A stretch of DNA of 64,000 nt from Oscillospiraceae bacterium. GTDB taxonomy: Bacteria; Bacillota; Clostridia; Oscillospirales; Ruminococcaceae. Below are positions 17,506-25,082 of the stretch, piece after piece; positions within the stretch are counted from its first letter, which is position 1; each line of letters starts with the position of its first letter. The stretch spans positions 62,001 to 126,000 of the forward strand of contig JAFZPP010000016.1 in the NCBI GenBank assembly GCA_017550285.1. Direction: 5' to 3'. A program made the position numbers and the translations under genes. The notes beneath the pieces were generated by a model. The model had not been told where the DNA came from. It did not search any database and saw nothing but the letters and a program-made list of their open reading frames with translations.

Positions 17506-18366
17506 TTACTGCTCCTTCGGCTGATAGAATCTGCCGGAGAGCTTTTGTGTTTTCATCTCATTGATAAATGCATCCGGATCGGCGTCCCGCACGACACGGA
17601 TAACCTTCTTTGATTCTGCCGCGGAAACAACAGAATATACGACATTGCGTTCACAGTGTTCATAGGAGCCTTTCCCTTCGAGAACGGTAGCGCCGTGCTG
17701 ACTGATATTATAAATCGCATTGCAGACTGCCACAGGCTTTGTCGTTACAATGAATAATGTGCTCTGCTGGAACTTTTTATAGAGTACACGGATAACAGCG
17801 GTTGAACTGTACTGAAAGATAATAGAATACAGTGCCTTATCCCAGCCGAACAGAAATCCGGCGACGCAGAGAATTCCTGCATCGAATAACAGTATTATAG
17901 AAAAAGAATCTACTCCGCGGCGTTCTGACAGGAAAATTGAAATGAAATCAGTTCCGCCGGATGTTGTACCTGCATTGAGACAGAGCGCAACAGATGCGCC
18001 CTGAATGATGCCGCCGAATATACTGATCAGCAGGATATCCTCTGTGATAATATGCGAGGGGAGCAGATCAGTAAAGAGACTGTTCAGCAGAATCATCAGA
18101 CAGGAATACAGTGTGAAATTCTTGCCGATGAAACGGAAACCGATATAAACCGGAACTGAATTCAGAATCAGGTTGATCAAAGTGAAGGGCGGCATGAAGT
18201 GAAAGGAATCCGACACAAAACGCTGAATCAAAATTGTCAGTCCTGCCACACCGCCCGGATACAGTCCGGCGGTATCGACAAATGTGTTTTTATTCACCGC
18301 CATGACAAATGCTGCGGCTGTGACAGCAAGAACAGTCAGGAGATGTTTTTTGAAAGAAGATTTCAT
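17506..18366 (-). CDS. YitT family membrane protein (DUF161/DUF2179)
   Basis: 286 residues. Five or six membrane helices in the first 200 residues with the family loops GLYPGGVAGL and GTTSGGTDFIS, then a cytoplasmic DUF2179 domain (about 205-286, STLFIVTTKPVAVCNAI onward). Family proteins are widespread in Firmicutes; a transport or regulatory role is suspected but not proven. ATG follows AGAAAGGAT. It has its own promoter. Confidence 0.92.
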   Translation of the reverse strand: MKSSFKKHLLTVLAVTAAAFVMAVNKNTFVDTAGLYPGGVAGLTILIQRFVSDSFHFMPPFTLINLILNSVPVYIGFRFIGKNFTLYSCLMILLNSLFTDLLPSHIITEDILLISIFGGIIQGASVALCLNAGTTSGGTDFISIFLSERRGVDSFSIILLFDAGILCVAGFLFGWDKALYSIIFQYSSTAVIRVLYKKFQQSTLFIVTTKPVAVCNAIYNISQHGATVLEGKGSYEHCERNVVYSVVSAAESKKVIRVVRDADPDAFINEMKTQKLSGRFYQPKEQ

Positions 18367-18429
18367 TTGTGATCATCCTTTCTGCATCCGTAATAAAAAT
18401 AAAAATGATTTGTTGCGGTTCATAATCGT

Positions 18430-18458
18430 ATTATAACACAATTCTGCGCCCGTTTCAA
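18430..18458 (-). promoter_or_regulatory. Promoter for the YitT-family gene
   Basis: Minus strand TTGAAA (18453-18458), 17 bases, TATAAT (18430-18435). Confidence 0.8.
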
Positions 18459-18550
18459 TGGAATTTGTACTTTTTTTCTGCTTCCTTTTTGATGGTTGAA
18501 AATTATGAAATAAAATCGTTTATATTTTTTTATTTCTGATGTCATAACAC

Positions 18551-18579
18551 TTGACATTGTGTGAATAATATGCTATAAT
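18551..18579 (+). promoter_or_regulatory. Consensus promoter for the histone-like gene
   Basis: TTGACA (18551-18556), 17 bases, TATAAT (18574-18579): a perfect strong promoter, suggesting an abundant product. Confidence 0.92.
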
Positions 18580-18627
18580 GCAAATATGGCTGAAAGCCGT
18601 ATATTTTAAAGAAAGGATATGATTGAA

Positions 18628-19089
18628 ATGGCAGATAAGGCGACTGATGCAAAGAAGGCACCGGCTGAAAAAAAGACCGCTGCAAAGAAAGCACCGGCTG
18701 AGAAGAAGACTGCTGCAAAGAAGGCACCGGCTGAAAAGAAGGCTGCTGCTGCAAAGGCACCGGCTGAAAAGAAGGCTGCTGCTGCAAAGGCTCCGGCTGC
18801 AAAGAAGGCTGCTGCCGCAAAGGCTCCGGCTGCAAAGAAAGCTGCTGCAAAAGCTCCGGCTGCAAAGAAGGCTGCGAAAAAAGCTGAGCCGGTCATTAAG
18901 ACCATTCTTCAGGTTGAGGGCAAGGATTTTGACCTCAGCACCGTTGCTGTGGATGCACTGAAAAAGTATAAGTCCACGCACAAGAGAAAGGTTGTCAACG
19001 AGTTTGTTGTTTATGTCAAGCCCGAGGACAATGCTGCTTACTTCACCGTGAACGGCGAAGGTCAGGAAGATTTCAAGGTTGAGCTTTGA
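18628..19089 (+). CDS. Histone-H1-like Lys/Ala/Pro-repeat protein with DUF6465 domain
   Basis: 153 residues. Residues 1-90 are tandem repeats built on KKAPAEKKTAA and KAPAAKKAAA, very basic, like eukaryotic histone H1 tails and bacterial nucleoid proteins. The C-terminal 60 residues (ILQVEGKDFDLSTVAV onward) form a small acidic domain of the DUF6465 type. The ATG at 18628 is about ten bases from AAAGGA; an in-frame ATG three codons earlier is too close to it. The strong promoter and terminator make it a single, probably highly expressed gene. DNA or RNA binding by the tail is likely; the domain's role is unknown. Confidence 0.85.
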   Translation: MADKATDAKKAPAEKKTAAKKAPAEKKTAAKKAPAEKKAAAAKAPAEKKAAAAKAPAAKKAAAAKAPAAKKAAAKAPAAKKAAKKAEPVIKTILQVEGKDFDLSTVAVDALKKYKSTHKRKVVNEFVVYVKPEDNAAYFTVNGEGQEDFKVEL

Positions 19090-19109
19090 GAATCTGAATG
19101 TTCACAACG

Positions 19110-19147
19110 GAAAGCACTCTTCTTTATGAAGGGTGCTTTCATTTTAT
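19110..19147 (+). terminator. Intrinsic terminator of the histone-like gene
   Basis: GAAAGCACTCTTC (19110-19122) pairs with GAAGGGTGCTTTC (19128-19140), one wobble, then ATTTTAT. Confidence 0.88.
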
Positions 19148-19168
19148 AATACATAGGATGATTGATAC

Positions 19169-19197
19169 TTGCAATTCCTGTGAAAATGCAGTATAAT
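19169..19197 (+). promoter_or_regulatory. Promoter for the EamA transporter gene
   Basis: TTGCAA (19169-19174), 17 bases, TATAAT (19192-19197), 32 bases before the start. Confidence 0.8.
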
Positions 19198-19229
19198 AGA
19201 CGGAGTGATCAGAAAGGACGCGAATACCA

Positions 19230-20102
19230 TTGAACCACAAAGCAAAATCCGATACCGCATACGGTATCATGTTTATCATTGCATCGGCATTCTGTTTTGC
19301 GCTGATGAATCTGTTTATCCGTCTGACGGGTGATGTTCCGACACTGCAAAAATGTTTTTTCCGCAATTTCTTTGCATTGTTGATTGCAGTATCCTCTTTG
19401 CTGCGGACGAAAACTAAATTTCAGATCGGAAAGGGGAATCTGAAATATTTGGTTGCGCGGTCGCTTGCAGGCGGAATCGGTATGGTCGGCAATTTTTACG
19501 CTGTCGATCATATGGCGATTTCGGATGCATCCATGCTCAATAAGCTGTCTCCGTTCTGTGCAATTATTTTTTCGTATTTTCTCCTGAATGAAAAAGCAAA
19601 TCTGTTTGAATGGGGTTCTGTTGTAATTGCATTTATCGGTGCGCTGTTTGTTGCAAAGCCGACCTTCGGCATGGAAATGTTGCCTGCCGCTGCCGGAATA
19701 ATGGGAGGAGTCGGTGCTGGTCTTGCATATACGAATGTGCGGGCACTCGGCAAGCGCGGTGAAAACAGTATGATTATTGTTGCATTCTTTTCTGCATTTA
19801 CGACGTTGATGCTGCTTCCGCCGCTGATTATCAATTATCAGCACATGACGCCGCAGCAATGGCTCTTCCTGCTTCTGACCGGAACCGCTGCGGCAGGCGG
19901 TCAGATTTTCATTACAAAGGCATATTCCAAGGCACCCGCAAAAGAAATCTCCGTGTATGATTTTTCGATTGTTATATTTGCCGCTGTGTTCGGATTTATG
20001 TTTCTCGGTCAGCTGCCGGACGGCTGGAGTATCCTCGGCTATATTATAATCATCGGAACGGCTGTCGTCAAGTGGCGTTACAGCATGAAACAGCATTCAT
20101 AA
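19230..20102 (+). CDS. EamA/DMT-family transporter
   Basis: 290 residues with about ten membrane helices in two EamA repeats (about 10-140 and 150-288). Drug/metabolite-transporter proteins export or import small metabolites; the substrate cannot be told from sequence. The start is TTG at 19230 with AGAAAGGA eleven bases upstream, and no ATG fits better. It is a single gene with its own promoter and terminator. Confidence 0.9.
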   Translation: MNHKAKSDTAYGIMFIIASAFCFALMNLFIRLTGDVPTLQKCFFRNFFALLIAVSSLLRTKTKFQIGKGNLKYLVARSLAGGIGMVGNFYAVDHMAISDASMLNKLSPFCAIIFSYFLLNEKANLFEWGSVVIAFIGALFVAKPTFGMEMLPAAAGIMGGVGAGLAYTNVRALGKRGENSMIIVAFFSAFTTLMLLPPLIINYQHMTPQQWLFLLLTGTAAAGGQIFITKAYSKAPAKEISVYDFSIVIFAAVFGFMFLGQLPDGWSILGYIIIIGTAVVKWRYSMKQHS

Positions 20103-20108
20103 CGAAAC

Positions 20109-20133
20109 GCCCCTCCCAGCAGGGGCATTTTTA
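20109..20133 (+). terminator. Intrinsic terminator
   Basis: GCCCCT and AGGGGC arms around a six-base loop, then ATTTTTA, right after the EamA gene. Confidence 0.88.
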
Positions 20134-20138
20134 TATCG

Positions 20139-20167
20139 TGTCACCTTGACGGATGATTTGTTGTCTA
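20139..20167 (+). promoter_or_regulatory. Candidate ECF-type autoregulatory promoter
   Basis: TGTCACC (20139-20145), 16 bases, TGTCTA (20162-20167). This resembles ECF sigma promoters (TGTCAC-like -35, GTC-type -10) and lies upstream of the sigma gene itself. A TTGACG overlaps but has no matching -10 at the right distance. Confidence 0.5.
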
Positions 20168-20200
20168 TATGGGTAAGGAAACAGAAAGGCGGTGAGCGAT

Positions 20201-20764
20201 ATGCAGACCGATGAGAAACAACTGATCGCACAGATTCAGGCGCGCGATGAACATGCACTCGAAGTAATGTACGATGCATACGGTGATTTGTGCAGACGCA
20301 CGGCATACAATATTCTGAATAATGAACGTGATGCCGAGGAAGCATTCAACGATGTACTGTATAATGCATGGAATGCGATTCCTGCAAATCCGCCGGCGCA
20401 TTTGCAGGCATATCTGCTGACACTGACGCGGCACATTGCAATCAACCGATACCGGACAGAGACAAGGCAGAAGCGCGGCGGCGGACAGGTTCCGGTCGCG
20501 CTGGAAGAGCTTAATGAATGTCTTGCGTCCGGCGAGAATGTCGAAGCGCAGATCAGCCGGAATGCCATGCTTGCGGAGATGAACCGGTTTCTCGGTTCTG
20601 TTTCATCTTCCAAGCGGCGCATATTTCTTGCGCGGTACGGTGCACTGATGTCGGTGCGGGAGATCGCCGCGGAGTACGGCATGTCTGAGGACGCAGTCAA
20701 GAAGGCGCTCAGCCGGATGCGGCAGGCGCTCCGGAAGCATCTGGAACAGGAGGGATATTTATGA
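20201..20764 (+). CDS. ECF-type RNA polymerase sigma factor
   Basis: 187 residues. Sigma-70 region 2 (about 10-80, with YDAYGDLCRRTAY and ERDAEEAFNDVLYNAW) and region 4 (about 125-180, with SVREIAAEYGMSEDAVKKAL as the helix-turn-helix). There is no region 3, as in ECF sigmas. The ATG at 20201 was chosen because AGGCGGTGAG before it matches the anti-SD in eight of nine positions; the GTG three codons earlier lies within that site. Its stop overlaps the next start as ATGA, pairing it with a membrane anti-sigma. Its own promoter looks ECF-type, suggesting autoregulation. Confidence 0.9.
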   Translation: MQTDEKQLIAQIQARDEHALEVMYDAYGDLCRRTAYNILNNERDAEEAFNDVLYNAWNAIPANPPAHLQAYLLTLTRHIAINRYRTETRQKRGGGQVPVALEELNECLASGENVEAQISRNAMLAEMNRFLGSVSSSKRRIFLARYGALMSVREIAAEYGMSEDAVKKALSRMRQALRKHLEQEGYL

Positions 20765-21897
20765 AAAATACAGATTTGCTTGATGTGATCGGCGAAGTGA
20801 ATGCGGCTTACTATGAAGACATGGCGCAGCATTTCTCCGGTAAACGTCAGCGGATTCGCAGTATTGTGATGCGGTTTGGCGCGGCGGCTGCGGTGATCGG
20901 CGTCATGACAGTCACTGCCGTAACATTTGCAAGTGTATTCCGTGAGGGGATTCAGACAACACAGCAGCCTGCAAGCAGCGGGATACAGACTGCGTCATCG
21001 GATACGCAGGCAACGGATCGCAGCGAATCGTCCAAGCCGGAACAAACGCTTCCGACAGATTTATTTGAGGTTGTGCAGAACACAACCGTTACGGAAACAA
21101 GCGCATCTGCCGAAACAACAACGGAACGGATTATCCCGTTTCCGTCAGATACGGAAATGCCGGATAATAGTCTGGAGCAGGATGTCGGCAGCCGGTTTCT
21201 TGTAAATCAGTTTTGCAGGAGCGGTATACTTGCAATGACGGTCAATGAAGCGCATTTATATGATTCTCTTGCCGATGCCGGTCTGACTTTTGATGATCTG
21301 ACAGAATCCTTCCGAACTGATAACGAGGCACTGAGAGATTTTTATGAAGGTCGAACCAATACGGTCAGTACAGAAACGGCGAATTCGGCATTGATTCTGA
21401 TGATGAATCCGGACGGCGGAGAAGAAAACCAGCAGAACTGGCGATTCATTAAAGCGACAATCACAGTAGAAAATATCAACGCAGTTTCCGGATTGGGGGG
21501 AGCAACCGGGCTGACTTTTTCGGACGGAACCCATGTCACATACAGCGATTTTGATTTCCCAATCAATTCCTTTGGATTTGGTGTCCTTCCGAATCGGGAA
21601 GTGATCGAATCGCAGGGCAAATCGTTTTACGGTGCGACGCTGACAATGTGGGGAATGCAGTACAATACATCTGAAAAACAATTTTACACGGATTCATACC
21701 GCCTAAGCATGATTCATCTGGAACCAGGCGAAGCGATCACTTTTGAGGTCGGTGCATTTGTACCCAAGATTTATACGCAGTTCATAGACAGTCATCTCAA
21801 CAGTATCGGTTGTGAGATCGGCACCGATCTGAAACAATATTATATGTTCGGTACCGAACTGTCCAGACCGTATGTGCACTTCAATTTTGATGAATAA
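20761..21897 (+). CDS. Membrane-bound anti-sigma factor with outside sensor domain
   Basis: 378 residues. About 35 cytoplasmic residues (likely sigma-binding), a membrane helix (about 37-60), a Ser/Thr/Gln-rich linker (about 65-150), and an extracellular domain of about 225 residues of no family I know. Its layout and ATGA overlap with the sigma gene mark it as the anti-sigma. In clostridia, RsgI-type anti-sigmas carry sugar-binding modules outside and control cellulosome genes; this domain is different, but its location beside GH43 and GH9 genes suggests an analogous role. Inference only. Confidence 0.75.
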   Translation: MKNTDLLDVIGEVNAAYYEDMAQHFSGKRQRIRSIVMRFGAAAAVIGVMTVTAVTFASVFREGIQTTQQPASSGIQTASSDTQATDRSESSKPEQTLPTDLFEVVQNTTVTETSASAETTTERIIPFPSDTEMPDNSLEQDVGSRFLVNQFCRSGILAMTVNEAHLYDSLADAGLTFDDLTESFRTDNEALRDFYEGRTNTVSTETANSALILMMNPDGGEENQQNWRFIKATITVENINAVSGLGGATGLTFSDGTHVTYSDFDFPINSFGFGVLPNREVIESQGKSFYGATLTMWGMQYNTSEKQFYTDSYRLSMIHLEPGEAITFEVGAFVPKIYTQFIDSHLNSIGCEIGTDLKQYYMFGTELSRPYVHFNFDE

Positions 21898-21910
21898 CTA
21901 ATGAACGGAC

Positions 21911-21943
21911 AAAAACAATCCCCCTGAATTGCTCAGGGGGATT
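21911..21943. terminator. Bidirectional terminator between anti-sigma and GH43 genes
   Basis: AATCCCCCTGA (21917-21927) pairs perfectly with TCAGGGGGATT (21933-21943). The minus direction is followed by GTTTTTG, the stronger T tract; plus-strand flank is weaker. Confidence 0.88.
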
Positions 21944-21950
21944 CGTTCAT

Positions 21951-24887
21951 TTATTCCGCTTCGGGCAGGGTAATTATCTTTGCAATATGCTTGAGAATCA
22001 GTATAACATCCTCCGATGCGGGCTGACCGTCCTGATCACAGTCTGCATTTTTCTTGCCTTGTGCCGAAACCTCTGCTCCCGCATCCTCTGCAACAAACCG
22101 TGCCAGCAGCACCGCATCAGAAACGTCTACCTTCGTATCGCAGTTGACGTCACCGAGATGCACCTTTTCCTTTGCGGTTGTGACGGTGGTCGTTTCGCTT
22201 GTATCAGAGGAAGTTGTTGTTGTTTCGGTGACAGTGGTGGTAGTAGAAGTAGTTGTTGTTTCGGTTGTCGTGGTAGTTGTGGTAGTTTCCGTTTCTTTCG
22301 GCTTCGGTTCCGCAGCAGGCGAGAGGACAAAGCTGTCGCCTGCGGTGCCGGTATATTTGATCTGCATGAGCTGATCGCCTTCCGCCGTGGTGATAAAGCC
22401 GATGCCGAGCTCCGTTGATTTGGAAATCAGACCGTAACTGCCGTCTGCATTGCAGAAGGTCTTGAACTTCTGATTATTCTTGCCGGTAAACGGTTCAACG
22501 GTCAGAGCTGCCGGTGCATTGCCGTCAGAAGCGGTGAGACAGTTGCCGTCTGCATCGGAGATCGTAAAATACGAATCGTCATGCATTTTGAAAATCCATG
22601 CGGTCTCGGATGTGCTCTGTGTGACTTTACTGTCGTCGGCTCCGACGAACTGACCCGTATGCAGATTTCGGATTGTATAGCTGTGTGCCGGAACCATTGC
22701 ATAGGTCGGGGTGATCTTCCAGAGCTGGCATTCGCCGCCCCAGAATTCCCACTGCTTGATTGCGCCGCCGTTTTCCTTTGACCACTCATATACATCGAGA
22801 CCGGCTGCATCGTTTGCGGATTTTGCGACAATCCCGAAATAGCTGCCGGACTTCACGAGCTTCCATTTCTGATTATCTGCACCGGTATATTTCTCAAAGT
22901 CAATTTCCAGACCGTCCTCAGCGGTATTGCCTTTGACTGTGATGCAGTAATCCTCATTGACCATTGAGGTGATGCGGCAGTATCCGCCGCCGACCTCGGT
23001 CAGACGGAAATCCTGATTTCTGTCTCCGGATTTATTGCCGCGTTTATTCCACTGCTGAATGCCTGTGCCGTCTGTCATGTCATCCGGCACGGATTCAAGC
23101 ACGAGACCGCTGTTGACATTTGTAATCGTATACGGAACATTGCTCAGCAGACCGGAATCGCCGATATAGACCTTGCCGCTGTTATCTGCAACGGCATTTT
23201 TATCATAGACCAGTGTACCGCTGCCGATATGATTGAAGGTGACATCACGCTCGCTGCCGTTCCATGCATCCGTCCCGACACCCCAGATCGACTGATTGTC
23301 ATTTCCGACTGCGGTAAATGTCATGACCTGTTTGCCGGTGCCGGTCTCGTCATACTGGGGATTGAAGAAGCCCTGAAAGCTGACATTACCGATTGTGAAT
23401 GTCGCAGCGGCAGTGTCATTGCTTTCAGTCCATTTACCGCTGACTGCACCGGAGATTGAGCCGTCTGCATTCAGCGTGATCTTCTGCGCAGTCGTGATTT
23501 TGCCGTCCGTTCCGGTGCCGTGATTGATGAATTCATAGCTGCCGGCGAGTGCAGAGGGCTCATATCCTTTTTTCGACCACTGCTCACCGCTGTATTCATA
23601 CGGCATCACAACCGGCCAGCCGGCTTCATTAAAGTTCATCGTATGGACGCGGACCTCATGGAATTCTGCGCCGTCATCGAAGCGCGTATGGTTGACAAGG
23701 TACCATTGCCCGTCATCATCGCGCAGAACAGAATTGTGTCCGGGTGCCATATATGCTTTCTGCAAGGATGAGAACTTGTAGTTTGTCATGACCTTCAGTC
23801 CGACGGCATTCAGATTCGGATTCGCCGGCAGCACCATATCCTTGCCGGAGGGATCCTTGAACGGTCCGAGCGGCGATTTCGAGCGTCCGACACGCATATT
23901 GTAGCCGCCGGTCGAGGTCAGTCCGCCATAGGTGACCCAGAGATAGTAATATCCTGTATCAGCATTGTATTCGATGAACGGACCCTCGCCGGATTTTCCG
24001 TATCCGCCGGAGATTTTTGTGCCGAAATAGCTGTCGATCATTCTGCCGTCGGCGGTCTGACCGGATTTCGGGTGTATGCATTTACCGGTCGTCTTGTCGA
24101 GCTCCAGGGTGAAGATGCCGCCCGACCATGAACCGTAGCACATATACATTTTTCCGTCGGTATCAAAATAGATATTCGGGTCGATTGCATTCGGGAAGAG
24201 CTGATTGTTGAAGTTGTGATTGTTAAACCACTGGTTATTAAACGTGACCTGTCCGGCGTCAATCAGCTCCTGCACATTCGTATTGGAATACCGGCGGTTG
24301 ACATTCTTCGTGGAGCTTGTTGCCATGACAGTCGTATCTGTGAAGCCGGAGTAAATCAGCGTATCAACAAACGTATACGGACCCTCGATATTCTTCGATG
24401 ATGCATAGGCAATGACCGATGTACGGTAATCAGAGGAGGTGCAGAAGTACATGAGGTATGCGCCTTTTGAGCCGTCCGGATTGACGAAATCCGGATTCCA
24501 GACGACATCCGGTGCCCAGACCGCAAAACCGCCGACGCAGTCACCGAGGTCTTCACCTGCCCATGCAAACGCCTTTTTCAGATTGTCGGACAGATTGCCG
24601 AAAATCTTGTTGTTCTGACGCGCATAGCCGTTTGCAAAGGATGTCCAGCTTTGCAGGTTCTGCGATTTCGCCGCTTCAATGTGCGATCCGAAGATGTAGT
24701 ACATACCGGTCTGCTCATCTTTTACGACAGAAGGGTCATGTACCGAGACACGCGCTTTTTTCAGATCGACGGTCGGTTTGCCGCCGACACTGTTGTCTGC
24801 CGCAGTCACAGCAGGCAGATATACGGTCAGCGACGCACAGAATAATGCTGCGGCAGCAAACAGTGCTTTTATTTTTTTGTTTATCAT
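21951..24887 (-). CDS. GH43 arabinanase-like enzyme with CBM13-like repeats and dockerin
   Basis: 978 residues. Signal peptide (1-30); GH43 five-blade propeller (about 38-445) with catalytic Asp51 (HDPSVV), Asp236 (NAIDPNIYFD) and Glu301 (SGEGPFIEY), resembling endo-1,5-alpha-arabinanases; a beta-barrel, lipocalin-like domain (about 450-565) often attached to such enzymes; two ricin-type, CBM13-like repeats (about 590-865); a Thr/Glu linker; and a C-terminal dockerin with loops DVNCDTKVDVSD and DCDQDGQPASED. Loop 2 has Ala at the ninth position instead of Asp. It would cut arabinan side chains of pectin in the cellulosome. ATG follows GGGGGT, which sits in a hairpin loop. Confidence 0.93.
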   Translation of the reverse strand: MINKKIKALFAAAALFCASLTVYLPAVTAADNSVGGKPTVDLKKARVSVHDPSVVKDEQTGMYYIFGSHIEAAKSQNLQSWTSFANGYARQNNKIFGNLSDNLKKAFAWAGEDLGDCVGGFAVWAPDVVWNPDFVNPDGSKGAYLMYFCTSSDYRTSVIAYASSKNIEGPYTFVDTLIYSGFTDTTVMATSSTKNVNRRYSNTNVQELIDAGQVTFNNQWFNNHNFNNQLFPNAIDPNIYFDTDGKMYMCYGSWSGGIFTLELDKTTGKCIHPKSGQTADGRMIDSYFGTKISGGYGKSGEGPFIEYNADTGYYYLWVTYGGLTSTGGYNMRVGRSKSPLGPFKDPSGKDMVLPANPNLNAVGLKVMTNYKFSSLQKAYMAPGHNSVLRDDDGQWYLVNHTRFDDGAEFHEVRVHTMNFNEAGWPVVMPYEYSGEQWSKKGYEPSALAGSYEFINHGTGTDGKITTAQKITLNADGSISGAVSGKWTESNDTAAATFTIGNVSFQGFFNPQYDETGTGKQVMTFTAVGNDNQSIWGVGTDAWNGSERDVTFNHIGSGTLVYDKNAVADNSGKVYIGDSGLLSNVPYTITNVNSGLVLESVPDDMTDGTGIQQWNKRGNKSGDRNQDFRLTEVGGGYCRITSMVNEDYCITVKGNTAEDGLEIDFEKYTGADNQKWKLVKSGSYFGIVAKSANDAAGLDVYEWSKENGGAIKQWEFWGGECQLWKITPTYAMVPAHSYTIRNLHTGQFVGADDSKVTQSTSETAWIFKMHDDSYFTISDADGNCLTASDGNAPAALTVEPFTGKNNQKFKTFCNADGSYGLISKSTELGIGFITTAEGDQLMQIKYTGTAGDSFVLSPAAEPKPKETETTTTTTTTETTTTSTTTTVTETTTTSSDTSETTTVTTAKEKVHLGDVNCDTKVDVSDAVLLARFVAEDAGAEVSAQGKKNADCDQDGQPASEDVILILKHIAKIITLPEAE

Positions 24888-24888
24888 T

Positions 24889-24908
24889 TTATACTACCCC
24901 CAGTATAA
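24889..24908 (-). promoter_or_regulatory. Hairpin presenting the GH43 ribosome binding site
   Basis: Minus strand TTATACT-GGGGGT-AGTATAA: a perfect 7-base stem with the SD-like GGGGGT as loop, one base before the ATG. It may control or help ribosome access. Confidence 0.6.
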
Positions 24909-24923
24909 CATATTTATATTCCT

Positions 24924-24952
24924 ATTATACAATGAAGTGTGTTTTTTGTAAA
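24924..24952 (-). promoter_or_regulatory. Promoter for the GH43 gene
   Basis: Minus strand TTTACA (24947-24952), 17 bases, TATAAT (24924-24929), 37 bases before the start. Confidence 0.78.
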
Positions 24953-25005
24953 TGCTATTTTAGAATATCTGCGTGACGGATTGTTGCATTTCCGCAAGAA
25001 TCCAC

Positions 25006-25034
25006 TTGACAATCTGTGAAAATTATGGCATAAT
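25006..25034 (+). promoter_or_regulatory. Promoter for the GH9-CBM3c gene
   Basis: TTGACA (25006-25011), 17 bases, CATAAT (25029-25034), divergent from the GH43 promoter 54 bases away. Confidence 0.8.
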
Positions 25035-25042
25035 ATAAAATA

Positions 25043-25058
25043 GCGGTGGTATGACCGC
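25043..25058 (+). promoter_or_regulatory. 5'-terminal stem-loop of the GH9-CBM3c mRNA
   Basis: GCGGT-GGTATG-ACCGC, starting within a base or two of the predicted transcription start, ahead of GAGGAGGGG. Such 5' hairpins commonly protect mRNA from decay. Confidence 0.55.
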
Positions 25059-25082
25059 AAATTACGAGGAGGGGATTTTTCA

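Noticed and set aside
18661-18870. Tandem repeats as a possible CRISPR-like or mobile repeat array
   Set aside because: The repeats are in frame, code for Lys/Ala/Pro units and lack unique spacers.
18520-18981. Minus-strand repetitive frames rich in Ser/Leu/Cys or Ala/Phe
   Set aside because: Reverse readings of the Lys/Ala repeats of the histone-like gene; repetitive because the gene is.
20192-20200. GTG start for the sigma factor
   Set aside because: The GTG lies inside the AGGCGGTGA Shine-Dalgarno match of the ATG at 20201.
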